A stretch of DNA of 64,000 bases from Erysipelothrix sp. HDW6C (GCF_011299615.1 NZ_CP049861.1:1178001-1242000), one strand, 5' to 3'; shown: positions 28,419 through 37,037, counted from the stretch's first letter. The notes: generated from the sequence alone by a model not told the origin. Numbers and translations are program-made.

Positions 28419-29234
28419 ATGAAACTAATTGCGTTTGATATTGATGGTACAAGCATAAAAAAAAATCGCCGAGTGGCGGAGTCGACACTCCGTATTTTGC
28501 AACAACTGCATGATGACGGTTATATTCTTGTGCCAACAACTGGAAGATCCCTCGATGGTATTCCAAAATCAATTAAAGCCCTGAATATTTGTGACTATGC
28601 GATATCTTCAAATGGTGCTGTAATCACAAATTTAAAAACAGGTGAGACGCTAGCGAAGACAGTTTTCAGTCCTGAACGTGCTGCCAAGGTTTTGGATATC
28701 ATCCGTCCGTATCGTTTATGGACCTCTTTGCATATTGAAAATGAATGCTACGATTCGACATGGTTGCAAAAGACAGTACGCCGTGTGTTTTTCCACGGAG
28801 ATTTTCTCCACAATCGATTTATTCATAATCCTGCCAAGTATGTTCGTGAGCATCAAACCGAAGTCGAGAAAATTCAAGTATTCTCGCTTTCAAAACATAA
28901 GTTAAAACGGTTGTTGAAAGAATTGGATGTGATTGCGGATGTAGCATATCCGATGTCTTCAAAGAACTATTATGAGATAACAAATAAAGGGGCAGAAAAA
29001 GGAATTGCTCTGACTGAATTATGCCAGCATTTGAATGTTCCATTAACCGAAGTTTTTGCAATTGGGGATGATGTCAATGATATATCAATGCTTCGCGTTG
29101 CGGGGATATCCGTTGCCATGGGTAATGCCAAACCTGAAGTCGCTTCGGAAGCGATGTATGTTACGGGAAGTAATAATGAAAATGGATTTGCTAATGCATT
29201 TCAATTATATTTATACAATCAAAAGGAGGCCTAA
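28419..29234 (+). CDS. HAD-family phosphatase (Cof type)
   Basis: 271 residues. Motif I FDIDGTSIKKN with both aspartates (D8, D10), motif II TTGRS, and motifs III/IV in EKGIALTELC and AIGDDVNDISML give a Cof-type (IIB cap) HAD hydrolase of sugar phosphates or FMN. The metabolic role is unknown; the setting suggests a sugar phosphate. Its stop overlaps a short ORF start (TAATG). Confidence 0.85.
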   Translation: MKLIAFDIDGTSIKKNRRVAESTLRILQQLHDDGYILVPTTGRSLDGIPKSIKALNICDYAISSNGAVITNLKTGETLAKTVFSPERAAKVLDIIRPYRLWTSLHIENECYDSTWLQKTVRRVFFHGDFLHNRFIHNPAKYVREHQTEVEKIQVFSLSKHKLKRLLKELDVIADVAYPMSSKNYYEITNKGAEKGIALTELCQHLNVPLTEVFAIGDDVNDISMLRVAGISVAMGNAKPEVASEAMYVTGSNNENGFANAFQLYLYNQKEA

Positions 29235-29269
29235 TGAACATAAATTATAAACAGAAATTCGCACGCTAG
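29234..29269 (+). CDS. Short leader ORF (11 codons)
   Basis: ATG overlapping the HAD stop codon, preceded by a full AAAAGGAGG ribosome site at ideal spacing. It encodes MNINYKQKFAR and stops at TAG just before the structured leader. The strong ribosome site for so short a frame suggests a leader peptide or a decayed gene start. No direct evidence that the peptide matters. Confidence 0.35.
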   Translation: MNINYKQKFAR

Positions 29270-29510
29270 CTAGGAGACGACGCCATAGGTCGTGAGATTT
29301 AATAACCGATACTGGTGGAACATGGCAGAGGCTGTGTTACAGTGGCATGTACAATTCAAAGCATGCAGAGGTCCGGATGGGAAACCTGAAGTTGGAACCA
29401 GAAGTAATCGCATATGCGGTGAATGACGATCTTTTAAATCAAGCCGACACTCAAGAATAAACGGAAGTCCTGTTCACTTATATTAAGTCAATTAATATAG
29501 GAGGACTCAC
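29270..29510 (+). ncRNA. Structured RNA / riboswitch-like leader of the RNHCP gene
   Basis: About 240 bases without a long frame but rich in possible helices: ACGAC/GTCGT (29277-29293), ACATG/CATGT enclosing CTGT/ACAG (29320-29350), GCATG/CATGC as an alternative (29345-29366), and CGCA/TGCG (29409-29418). Near the 3' end, AGTCCT (29466-29471) can pair with AGGACT (29502-29507), which overlaps the ribosome site GGAGG (29500-29504). An AT-rich hairpin (29479-29486 with 29492-29499) lies inside that helix. This is the layout of an aptamer plus a ribosome-site-sequestering platform. I could not assign it to a known RNA class; the raiA motif is one to test. Function is inferred. Confidence 0.5.
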
Positions 29511-29513
29511 TTC

Positions 29514-29825
29514 GTGCGAGTATTAAAGAATTGCAGTTTTATCTGCGAGAATTGCCAGTTAGAAGTTAAAGCATTGAATAATGGAAGCTATCGAAATCAC
29601 TGCCCTTTGTGTCTGCATTCAAAACATGTAGATTGCAAACCAGGAGATCGTAAAAGCAGGTGTCTTGGACTCATGAGACCTGTGTCCTATCGTTACCACA
29701 GTAAAAAAGGATATCAAGTGAAACACATTTGTAAGGTGTGTGCTTATGTGCGATATAATATTGTTGCAACTGATTGTGACCAACCCGATTCCATACAAGA
29801 ATTGATGGAACTTACATTTGAATAA
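29514..29825 (+). CDS. RNHCP zinc-finger domain protein
   Basis: 103 residues with a GTG start nine bases after GGAGG. The name-giving RNHCP motif is at residues 27-31, within C11-x2-C14 ... RNHCPLCLHSKHVD (C30, C33) ... PGDRKSRC ... C73-x2-C76. The cysteine pairs imply a zinc-ribbon-like fold. The function of RNHCP proteins is not known; zinc ribbons of this size often bind RNA or ribosomes. It is under a long structured leader, which suggests regulated translation. Family assignment is firm from the motif. Confidence 0.85.
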   Translation: MRVLKNCSFICENCQLEVKALNNGSYRNHCPLCLHSKHVDCKPGDRKSRCLGLMRPVSYRYHSKKGYQVKHICKVCAYVRYNIVATDCDQPDSIQELMELTFE

Positions 29826-29846
29826 AGTTAGAAAGAAGGCGAACGC

Positions 29847-30182
29847 ATGCAACGTTTTTTTGACGCAATACCACGATGGCTATCAAGCCGCGTATCAATA
29901 TTTATCTATTTATTTCTATTTTTCTACCTTGTTGTCTTTCCAGTCGTTACATCAGTTGTACCTGCAATTGTAAGTTGGGCACCTTCAAGTATGACGCAGC
30001 TCATTCTGGGGAATTATACCAATGTTCTAAGTGCGTTAGGTGCTTCAATTGCTGCGGGTTCAGGTGTTGTAGTTCACAAGAAGGTAACAACAATTCAAAA
30101 GAATCACGATGCAATGAAAGCGTCTTTAGACTCACTTCATGAAAAGTTGGATGCAATGAATTCAAAAGATGTGGATGCGTGA
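29847..30182 (+). CDS. Small hypothetical membrane protein
   Basis: 111 residues. Two predicted TM helices near residues 17-45 and 58-77, then a charged C-terminal helix with heptad-like spacing (IQKNHDAMKASLDSLHEKLDAM) likely to form a coiled coil. AAGAAGGCG precedes the ATG, 22 bases after the RNHCP stop, so it may be cotranscribed. No family recognised. Confidence 0.6.
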   Translation: MQRFFDAIPRWLSSRVSIFIYLFLFFYLVVFPVVTSVVPAIVSWAPSSMTQLILGNYTNVLSALGASIAAGSGVVVHKKVTTIQKNHDAMKASLDSLHEKLDAMNSKDVDA

Positions 30183-30262
30183 GTTAATTGTCTAAATTAT
30201 CATGCTTCACATCAGTTACCATAATGATTCCGATAGGTTCACTTTTGTTGATTGTAAATTTG

Positions 30263-30271
30263 TGGTAAAAT
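30263..30271 (+). promoter_or_regulatory. Extended -10 promoter
   Basis: TGG-TAAAAT (30263-30271) with a poor -35 (TTGTTG, 30245-30250, 15-base spacer) before the 60-residue protein. Confidence 0.45.
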
Positions 30272-30297
30272 AGAGTTATGAAAGGGAGGGATACAGT

Positions 30298-30480
30298 ATG
30301 AAGAAAATCTTTCCATTAGCGATTTTAGGAGCAGCGGCAGGTGCTGCAGCTTACTATCTAAACCAAAATAATAAGAAGCATGTTGCCAAGACAATTAATG
30401 CACTTGATGAAATTAGTAAGTCGGCTGAAGAAACTGTTGCCGATCTTGCCCAAGAAGTTATTGAGGAAAAAGAAGCTTAG
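30298..30480 (+). CDS. Small YtxH-like membrane protein
   Basis: 60 residues: a short N-terminal TM helix rich in Ala and Gly (IFPLAILGAAAGAAAYYL) and a charged amphipathic helix to the end. This resembles YtxH/general-stress type small membrane proteins, but similarity is by composition only. GGGAGGG precedes the ATG. The terminator hairpin begins inside the last codons. Confidence 0.6.
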   Translation: MKKIFPLAILGAAAGAAAYYLNQNNKKHVAKTINALDEISKSAEETVADLAQEVIEEKEA

Positions 30481-30507
30481 TTCCAAAAAGGAACAGGCTT
30501 TTTTTCA
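30473..30507 (+). terminator. Terminator overlapping the stop codon
   Basis: AAGC...GTTCC-AAAAA-GGAAC...GCTT followed by a T run. Confidence 0.75.
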
Positions 30508-30523
30508 TTTCAAGCCCTAAGTA

Positions 30524-30532
30524 TGGTAAAAT
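30524..30532 (+). promoter_or_regulatory. Extended -10 promoter of pepT
   Basis: TGG-TAAAAT, 25 bases before the pepT start; no good -35 seen. Confidence 0.4.
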
Positions 30533-30556
30533 AACTACAGATTAGAAGAGGTATCA

Positions 30557-31786
30557 ATGATGAAAGAAACATTAATTGAACGTTTAGTACGTTATACAAA
30601 AGTAAATACACGATCTGATGGAAACTCTGTGAGTGTTCCGTCCACGAAAATCCAATTTGATTTATCGAAAATCTTATACGATGAGTGTGTTCGAATTGGT
30701 CTTGAGAAAGTAAAAGTCGATGAATATGGTATCGTTACAGCGCTCCTTCCATCAAATGTTGATGGTGAAGTTCCCACGATTGGTTTCATATCCCATATGG
30801 ATACCGCAGATTATAATTCGGAAAATGTACAACCTCGCATTATTGAAAACTACGATGGGAAAGACATTGTCTTAAATGAGTCGTTGAACATTGTGACTGC
30901 AGTTGATGTATTTCCAAGCCTCAAAAACCATGTTGGAAAAACTTTGGTGGTTACGGATGGCACAACCCTTCTTGGCGCTGATGATAAGGCGGGTATCGCG
31001 GAGATTATGACTGCGATGGAGTATCTTGTCGATCATCCGGAAATTACGCATGGTGACGTCCGTGTGGCCTTTACAATTGATGAAGAAATTGGAACAGGCG
31101 CTGATTCTTTTGATGTCGAGGGATTCAATGCTGATTTTGCGTATACCGTTGATGGTGGTGGATTGGGTGAAATGGAATATGAGACATTCAATGCTGCCGA
31201 AACAGTTGTTACGATAAAAGGTGTAAGTGTGCACCCAGGTTCAGCAAAAGATACAATGATCAATGCAGCAGTAGTTGCACATGAATACTTTGCAGGATTA
31301 CCAGCGGCAGATCGTCCCGAGCATACTGAAGGTTATGAGGGATTTTTCCTCTTAACAGAAATGCAAACAACGATTGAAGATGCGCGCATGGTATTCATCA
31401 TTCGTGATCATGACAAAAATGAATTTGAAGCACGAAAAAAACTTATGGATACAATTGCACATGAATTAAATAATAAGTACGGAAATGGTACAGTTAATGT
31501 TGCAACACGTGATTCATATTACAATATGCGTAATATTATTGAAGAAGATATGAGTGTTGTGGAACTTGCAAAAGACGCAATGAAATCTGTGGGTCTCGAA
31601 CCCATTATTGAACCTGTACGTGGAGGTACAGATGGCTCACGTTTATCCTACATGGGATTGCCAACTCCAAACTTATTTACTGGTGGCGAGAATTTCCATG
31701 GAAAACATGAGTTTGCTGTTGTTGAATCCATGGAAAAAGCAACAGAGGTTATTATTGCGATTGCGCATCTAAATGCTGCGCGTTAG
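30557..31786 (+). CDS. pepT: Peptidase T (tripeptide aminopeptidase)
   Basis: 409 residues, M20 metallopeptidase. Zinc ligands and neighbours are visible: ISHMDTAD, LLGADDKAG, the general base in TIDEEIGTGAD, YTVDGG, and the final histidine in NFHGKHEF. It removes the N-terminal residue of tripeptides in the cytoplasm, a role that fits with the oligopeptide importer further downstream. Two adjacent ATGs (30557, 30560) are possible. Confidence 0.95.
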   Translation: MMKETLIERLVRYTKVNTRSDGNSVSVPSTKIQFDLSKILYDECVRIGLEKVKVDEYGIVTALLPSNVDGEVPTIGFISHMDTADYNSENVQPRIIENYDGKDIVLNESLNIVTAVDVFPSLKNHVGKTLVVTDGTTLLGADDKAGIAEIMTAMEYLVDHPEITHGDVRVAFTIDEEIGTGADSFDVEGFNADFAYTVDGGGLGEMEYETFNAAETVVTIKGVSVHPGSAKDTMINAAVVAHEYFAGLPAADRPEHTEGYEGFFLLTEMQTTIEDARMVFIIRDHDKNEFEARKKLMDTIAHELNNKYGNGTVNVATRDSYYNMRNIIEEDMSVVELAKDAMKSVGLEPIIEPVRGGTDGSRLSYMGLPTPNLFTGGENFHGKHEFAVVESMEKATEVIIAIAHLNAAR

Positions 31787-31802
31787 TCGGGAGTGATATT
31801 TT

Positions 31803-32615
31803 TTGAAACAATTAAACATTAAAGACCTCGTTTTCTCGTATGACCGCGAAGTCAATGCTGTTGATGGCATCAGCCTCAGTGTTAATCAAGGGGATTATGT
31901 AACAATAATCGGACATAATGGAAGCGGGAAATCAACAGTTGCCAAACTTATTATTGGTTTACTAGAAGCACAATCGGGATGGATTTCAATCGATGGTACT
32001 GCATTAACACCAGAGAACGTTTATGAAATCCGAAATAAAATTGCGATTGTGTTCCAAAATCCAGACAATCAATTTATTGGATCGACAGTGCGCGATGATA
32101 TCGCGTTTGGTCTTGAAAATCGTATGATGGAACCAGAATTGATGGATGCTGTAATCAATGAGTTTTCAGCTCGCGTAGGCATGGAATCATTTCTTGACCA
32201 TGAACCAACCAAACTTTCTGGAGGTCAAAAACAACGCGTTGCCATCGCAGGTGCTTTGGCAATGAATCCGGAAATACTAGTTTTGGATGAAGCCACAAGT
32301 ATGCTTGATCCGAAAGGTCGTAAAGAAGTGAATGATTTGGTGCACGAGTTGCACACAAAAAATGCCATGACAATACTTTCAATTACACATGACATTGAAG
32401 AAGTTACCATGAGTGATTATGTTGTTGTTATGAATGAGGGTAAGATTTACATGCAAGGGACACCCCAAGATATCTTGCAACGCACTCAAGAACTCATTGA
32501 TTTGCAATTGGATATTCCATTCAGTATCAAATTCTATGAGGCACTCAAACGTCAAGGACTTGATGTAAACACACCGTATGATATTGAAGGGATGGTTGCA
32601 GAGTTATGCCAATAG
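31803..32615 (+). CDS. ecfA1: ECF transporter ATPase A1
   Basis: 270 residues, TTG start with GGGAGTGA upstream. ABC ATPase motifs: Walker A GHNGSGKS, Q-loop VFQNPDNQF (the ECF-type Q-NP-DNQ helix), signature LSGGQKQR, Walker B LVLDEATSMLD. With EcfA2 and EcfT it powers vitamin and metal uptake by swapping substrate-binding S components. Overlaps ecfA2 by ten bases. Confidence 0.96.
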   Translation: MKQLNIKDLVFSYDREVNAVDGISLSVNQGDYVTIIGHNGSGKSTVAKLIIGLLEAQSGWISIDGTALTPENVYEIRNKIAIVFQNPDNQFIGSTVRDDIAFGLENRMMEPELMDAVINEFSARVGMESFLDHEPTKLSGGQKQRVAIAGALAMNPEILVLDEATSMLDPKGRKEVNDLVHELHTKNAMTILSITHDIEEVTMSDYVVVMNEGKIYMQGTPQDILQRTQELIDLQLDIPFSIKFYEALKRQGLDVNTPYDIEGMVAELCQ

Positions 32616-33460
32616 TATTTAAAAATGTCGGCTACGAATATGGCCCCAAAACGCCCTTTGCTCACACTGCACTCAACGATATAAATGCGGAAATAAAAAC
32701 GGGCAGTTTGACTGCAATAATTGGGGCAACGGGTAGTGGTAAATCAACACTCGTGCAACACCTCAATGGGTTGTTGCAACCAACATCTGGTGAAGTGGAA
32801 ATTCTTGATCATACAATGGTAGCGGGTGTTAAATCCCGCAATCTAAAACAACTTCGCTCACAAGTTGGTTTGGTATTCCAGTTTCCTGAGATGCAACTAT
32901 TTGAGGAAACAATCTATAAAGATGTGAGCTTTGGTCCAAAAAACTTTGGATTTTCTGAAGCAGATATCAAAGAGAATGTTGAGAAAGCACTCACACTTGT
33001 AGGCATTGACAAAGAACTGTGGGAACGTTCGCCTTTGGATTTATCGGGGGGACAAAAACGTCGTGTTGCGATTGCTGGAGTTCTTGCTACCGATCCGAAT
33101 GTTATTGTATTGGACGAGCCAACTGCGGGTCTTGATCCGCAAGGAAGTAAAGATATGATGAATTTGTTCATTCGTCTTAACAAGGACTTTGGCAAGACTA
33201 TCATTATGGTTACCCACGATATGGATCATGTACTCAATTATGCTGAGGATGTTCTTGTCTTAGATAAAGGCAGTGTCTACTTCAGTGGAAAAGCTTCGAC
33301 ATTCTTTAAAGATCAAACCATGTTGGACGCATTGGGATTTGTTGCGCCAAAGATTTTGCAACTTAAAACAATGTTGCTTGAGAAAGGTATTGATACGAAA
33401 GACAGTTTGGATTTGGATGCGATTGTCACCCTGATCAAGGAGGCACGCGCACATGAATAA
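32606..33460 (+). CDS. ecfA2: ECF transporter ATPase A2
   Basis: 284 residues. Walker A GATGSGKST, Q-loop VFQFPEMQLFEET (the A2 type with FPE-QLF), LSGGQKRR, Walker B VLDEPTAGLDPQG. It forms the heterodimeric ATPase with EcfA1. Overlaps both neighbours, so the three ECF genes are translationally linked. Confidence 0.96.
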   Translation: MPIVFKNVGYEYGPKTPFAHTALNDINAEIKTGSLTAIIGATGSGKSTLVQHLNGLLQPTSGEVEILDHTMVAGVKSRNLKQLRSQVGLVFQFPEMQLFEETIYKDVSFGPKNFGFSEADIKENVEKALTLVGIDKELWERSPLDLSGGQKRRVAIAGVLATDPNVIVLDEPTAGLDPQGSKDMMNLFIRLNKDFGKTIIMVTHDMDHVLNYAEDVLVLDKGSVYFSGKASTFFKDQTMLDALGFVAPKILQLKTMLLEKGIDTKDSLDLDAIVTLIKEARAHE

Positions 33461-34253
33461 CATCGCACTGGGACGTTATGTTCCTTTGGATTCAAAGATT
33501 CATAAACTCGACCCACGTATAAAAATTATTTGCATGATCATCTTGATGGTGGGAATTTTCACTCTCAAGAATGCGTATGCAAACTTATTTATGTTTGTAA
33601 TGTTGGCACTTGCAATTCTTGCATCGAAGCTTACATTCAAATTTATCCTTAAATCAATGAAGCCAATGATGTTTATGTTAATCTTCTTATTCATACTCAA
33701 CATCTTCGCCATTCGTGAAGGCTATGTTCTCTTTGAACTATTTGGCTTTAAACTGTACAGCGGTGCGCTCTACCAGACGTTTTTCATTGTAACCCGACTC
33801 ATACTCATGATTATGGTTACGACGCTCCTAACTGCTACAACGGCGCCACTTGACCTAACACTGGGAATCGAAGACTTACTCAATCCCTTACGCGTTATTG
33901 GTGTTCCTGCTCACGAAATCGCGATGATGATTTCGATAGCGTTACGATTCATCCCAACGCTCATTGAGGACACACAACGTATTATGAATGCTCAAGCAAG
34001 TCGCGGGGTCGATCTTCAAGAAGGAAAGTTAATGGAGAAAATCAATGGCGTTGTTTCAATGATTATTCCCTTGTTTGTTTCCAGTTACCATCGCGCTGAA
34101 GATCTCGCCGATTCAATGGAAGCACGTGGATATTATCCTGGAAAACAGCGTACCCGTTACAAACAATTATCGATTAAAGCATCCGATTGGTTCATGTTAG
34201 CATTAAGCATTCTTGTCGCTGTTGCTGCATTCTCAATTGGTAGGTATCTATGA
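33453..34253 (+). CDS. ecfT: ECF transporter transmembrane subunit T
   Basis: 266 residues with five or so TM helices and the two coupling-helix motifs ending in Ala-Arg-Gly-like triplets: NAQASRGVDL and SMEARGYYPG. It links the ATPases to the S components in the membrane. Overlaps ecfA2 by eight bases and truA by four. Confidence 0.95.
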   Translation: MNNIALGRYVPLDSKIHKLDPRIKIICMIILMVGIFTLKNAYANLFMFVMLALAILASKLTFKFILKSMKPMMFMLIFLFILNIFAIREGYVLFELFGFKLYSGALYQTFFIVTRLILMIMVTTLLTATTAPLDLTLGIEDLLNPLRVIGVPAHEIAMMISIALRFIPTLIEDTQRIMNAQASRGVDLQEGKLMEKINGVVSMIIPLFVSSYHRAEDLADSMEARGYYPGKQRTRYKQLSIKASDWFMLALSILVAVAAFSIGRYL

Positions 34254-34984
34254 GGTACAAATCAACTGTTTCGTATGATGGCTACGCATTTAGTGGCTGG
34301 CAACGGCAAACGAATGCACGATCCATTCAACATGAGATAGAACGTGCGCTTTCTAAGATTCACAAAGAGCCGATTCAAATTCATGGGTCGGGTCGCACGG
34401 ACGCAGGTGTTCATGCCTTGGGTCAAGTATTCCATTTTGATTCAGAGCTACCACTTAAGGAGTCCAACTGGATTCTTGCACTCAACAGTTTGTTGGGGGA
34501 TGATATTGTTATTTTGAGCGTTCAGCCCGTTGCTGATGACTTCAATGCACGATTAAGTGCGGTTGACAAGACGTATGAGTATCGCATGAATATTGGGACG
34601 TACAATCCATTCGAACGTAATTATGTCTACCAATACAATCATGAACTTGATTTTGATCGCATGCGTGCCGCGATGCAAGTGTTCATAGGAACCCATGATT
34701 TCACTTCGTTTAACAGCACACCTTTGGATGTCATACCGTATCAAATTAAAGTTTTGACTTCATTCACGGTTACACAAGATCAAAACAAGGTTATATTTCG
34801 TCTCAATGGCAATGGATTTCTACGGTATATGGTTCGAATACTTGTTGCGACAGTAATCAAGGCAGGGGAAGGTAAAATAACCCCTTTAGAAATCGAAGAA
34901 ATGCTTGAAAAGCGCAGTAAAGTAGCAGTGAAATACAATGTACCCACATGTGGTCTTTATTTAATGAATGTAAATTATAAATAG
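34250..34984 (+). CDS. truA: tRNA pseudouridine synthase A
   Basis: 244 residues. SYDGYAFSGWQRQ at the N-terminus and catalytic aspartate in GSGRTDAGVHALGQVFHF (D52 region) identify TruA, which modifies positions 38-40 of many tRNAs. Start overlaps the ecfT stop. ecf-truA-rplM-rpsI is the standard Gram-positive order. Confidence 0.96.
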   Translation: MRYKSTVSYDGYAFSGWQRQTNARSIQHEIERALSKIHKEPIQIHGSGRTDAGVHALGQVFHFDSELPLKESNWILALNSLLGDDIVILSVQPVADDFNARLSAVDKTYEYRMNIGTYNPFERNYVYQYNHELDFDRMRAAMQVFIGTHDFTSFNSTPLDVIPYQIKVLTSFTVTQDQNKVIFRLNGNGFLRYMVRILVATVIKAGEGKITPLEIEEMLEKRSKVAVKYNVPTCGLYLMNVNYK

Positions 34985-34996
34985 TGAAGTGAGTTC

Positions 34997-35025
34997 TTGA
35001 CATCGGGGTCTAAACATCATATAAT
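34997..35025 (+). promoter_or_regulatory. rplM-rpsI promoter
   Basis: Consensus TTGACA (34997-35002), 17-base spacer and perfect TATAAT (35020-35025). Confidence 0.85.
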
Positions 35026-35032
35026 TTATATC

Positions 35033-35072
35033 GGCACTTTATGCCAATAGTAGCCCCGGAAACTACTTTTGG
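35033..35072 (+). promoter_or_regulatory. L13-type leader of rplM mRNA
   Basis: GGCA-CTTTA-TGCC hairpin (35033-35045) next to the stem CCAA-AGTAG / CTACT-TTGG (35044-35072). A paired leader at this place matches the L13 leader known from Firmicutes, thought to bind L13 for feedback. Class by position and shape, not by a covariance search. Confidence 0.55.
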
Positions 35073-35089
35073 TTTAGGAGGAAATTAAT

Positions 35090-35527
35090 ATGCGTCAAAC
35101 AACTATGACGAAACCAGCAGAAGTTGTGCGCCAATGGTTTATTGTTGATGGAACAGACAAGACTCTAGGACGTCTTGCGAGTGAAGTTGCAACAGTACTT
35201 CGTGGTAAACACAAACCAACATACACACCTAATGTTGACGGTGGAGATTACGTAATCGTAGTCAACGCTGACAAGATTAAAGTAAGTGGAGATCAAGAAT
35301 TCAAGAAATTCTACTACAACCACTCACATTATCCAGGTGGATTAAGAACACGTTCAACACGTGTTATGCGTGAATCATATACTATCGAATGGGTTGAAAA
35401 AGCTATTCACGGTATGTTACCTCACACAAGCTTAGGGGACAACCAACGTAAACATTTATTTGTATACAAAGGTGCAGAACATCCTCATACAGCACAAAAA
35501 CCAGTTGAAATGGTAATTAAGGGATAG
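35090..35527 (+). CDS. rplM: 50S ribosomal protein L13
   Basis: 145 residues. DKTLGRLASEVATVLRGKHKPTYTPNVDGGDYV and the MLPHTSLGDNQRKHLFVYKGAEHPH block are diagnostic. Early 50S assembly protein. TAGGAGGA before ATG, nine bases before rpsI. Confidence 0.98.
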   Translation: MRQTTMTKPAEVVRQWFIVDGTDKTLGRLASEVATVLRGKHKPTYTPNVDGGDYVIVVNADKIKVSGDQEFKKFYYNHSHYPGGLRTRSTRVMRESYTIEWVEKAIHGMLPHTSLGDNQRKHLFVYKGAEHPHTAQKPVEMVIKG

Positions 35528-35536
35528 GAGAAGAGT

Positions 35537-35938
35537 ATGACAGCAAAAAACAAAGTAAATTACTTAGGTACAGGACGTCGTAAGACATCTGTTGCTCGTG
35601 TCTATTTGACTCCAGGAACTGGTGTTATTACAATCAACCATAAACCTATTGAAGTGCATTTGCCTTCAGAACTATTAAGAATGACAGTGCGTTCACCATT
35701 TGAAGTGACATCAACAGTCGATCAATTCGACGTTAATGTTAACGTTAAAGGTGGAGGACTTACAGGACAAGCCGGAGCAATCCGTCATGGTATCTCACGT
35801 GCTTTATTAGAAGCATCAGCAGACTACCGTGCACTACTTAAACCTGCAGGATTCTTAACACGTGATCCACGTGCTAAAGAACGTAAAAAACCAGGTCTAC
35901 GTGGAGCGCGTCGTGCACCACAATTCTCAAAACGTTAA
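35537..35938 (+). CDS. rpsI: 30S ribosomal protein S9
   Basis: 133 residues ending in the universal SKR tail that contacts P-site t[22 protein letters not shown] and the [19 protein letters not shown] block identify S9. Followed by a terminator. Confidence 0.98.
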   Translation: MTAKNKVNYLGTGRRKTSVARVYLTPGTGVITINHKPIEVHLPSELLRMTVRSPFEVTSTVDQFDVNVNVKGGGLTGQAGAIRHGISRALLEASADYRALLKPAGFLTRDPRAKERKKPGLRGARRAPQFSKR

Positions 35939-35960
35939 TCTCAACGATTTTCAATTTTGG

Positions 35961-35988
35961 AAACTCTCACATATGTGGGAGTTTTTTT
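35961..35988 (+). terminator. Terminator after rpsI
   Basis: AACTCTCAC-ATAT-GTGGGAGTT (one T-G pair) followed by seven T. Confidence 0.85.
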
Positions 35989-36014
35989 GATTTAAAAAAG
36001 CAAAATGGTATAAT
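35987..36014 (+). promoter_or_regulatory. Promoter of the HD-domain gene
   Basis: TTGATT (35987-35992), 16-base spacer, extended -10 TGG-TATAAT (36006-36014). The -35 lies in the T run of the rpsI terminator. Confidence 0.7.
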
Positions 36015-36036
36015 TGTGAATAAAAAGGAGCAGCAA

Positions 36037-36678
36037 ATGGAAAGAATACTAAAAGCACAAGAATATTTGAAGTATACATTCGATAACAGTAGTTATTTAT
36101 CCGCCAAGCCCAAAGAATATGCATACCGCTATGAACATACGCTTCGAGTTGCACATTGGGGTCAACGCATTGCTGAAGAAGCGTCACTTGACGTTGAAGC
36201 GGTCGTTGTTGGTTGTTTACTACATGATATTAGTTATTGTGAAGAAATGGTAGATGATGTCGATCGAAAGAACCATGGACGACGCTCTGCTGCGCTTGCT
36301 GAACCATTCATAAGAAGTTTGAACTTCGATGAGGGCGTGGCACATGCCGTTCTATACGGTATCGCATCGCACGTAGATGGTGTGGCAGAATTAAATGGTG
36401 AACCATCGGTTTTATCAGACACAATTAGTGATGCAGATAATTTAGACCGAATGGATGTCTATCGAATTTACGAGAGTCTAGAGTATGCGCAGTTCTCTTC
36501 GCTATCACTTGATGAGAAACTTAAGTATTGTGAAGAACGCCTTGCCAGAATTGAGAAATTTTTGACCCTGGAATTTGCTACATCCTATGCAACAACTATA
36601 ATGCATGAAGAGATTCGCGTCATGAAAAGTTTCTTTTTAGGGTTACAAAAACAACTCAGAATGAGTGTCCTCTTTTAA
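36037..36678 (+). CDS. HD-domain phosphohydrolase
   Basis: 213 residues from ATG at 36037, with AAAAGGAG upstream. A GTG at 36016 is in frame but lies before the expected transcript start. Metal ligands of the HD superfamily are present: H34 in EHTLRVAHW, H63-D64 in LLHDISY, then NHGRRSA, and D in DADNLDRMD. Small stand-alone HD proteins of this kind hydrolyse nucleotides or phosphate esters; the substrate is unknown. Confidence 0.8.
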   Translation: MERILKAQEYLKYTFDNSSYLSAKPKEYAYRYEHTLRVAHWGQRIAEEASLDVEAVVVGCLLHDISYCEEMVDDVDRKNHGRRSAALAEPFIRSLNFDEGVAHAVLYGIASHVDGVAELNGEPSVLSDTISDADNLDRMDVYRIYESLEYAQFSSLSLDEKLKYCEERLARIEKFLTLEFATSYATTIMHEEIRVMKSFFLGLQKQLRMSVLF

Positions 36679-36796
36679 GCAGTAAAAATCATATTAAATT
36701 ACACCAAAAACAATGTATATAAAGATGGTTTATATCCCCTAAATAGTGGCTTATTTTATAGCTTTGTAAAATAGTCAATCTTTTGTTGAAATGCTG

Positions 36797-36825
36797 TTGA
36801 CACTGCCAATTCTTAATGGTATATT
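36797..36825 (+). promoter_or_regulatory. Promoter of tRNA-Ile/tRNA-Ala copy 1
   Basis: TTGACA (36797-36802), 17-base spacer ending TGG, TATATT (36820-36825). The core from AATGG through TCAAG downstream is shared with the second copy at 48184-48209. Confidence 0.8.
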
Positions 36826-36845
36826 ATTAAGGCAGTCAAGGAAAT

Positions 36846-36922
<77 letters not shown>

Positions 36923-36948
36923 TTTCTTATTTACTGTCTAATATATTT

Positions 36949-37024
36949 GGGGCTTTAGCTCAGCTGGGAGAGCGCCTGCCTTGCACGCAGGAGGTCAGCG
37001 GTTCGATCCCGCTAAGCTCCACCA
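36949..37024 (+). tRNA. tRNA-Ala (TGC), copy 1
   Basis: 76 nt with CCA. Acceptor GGGGCTT/AAGCTCC has the G3-U70 wobble pair that identifies alanine tRNA; anticodon TGC. Confidence 0.97.
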
Positions 37025-37037
37025 AATTAGAAAACAT

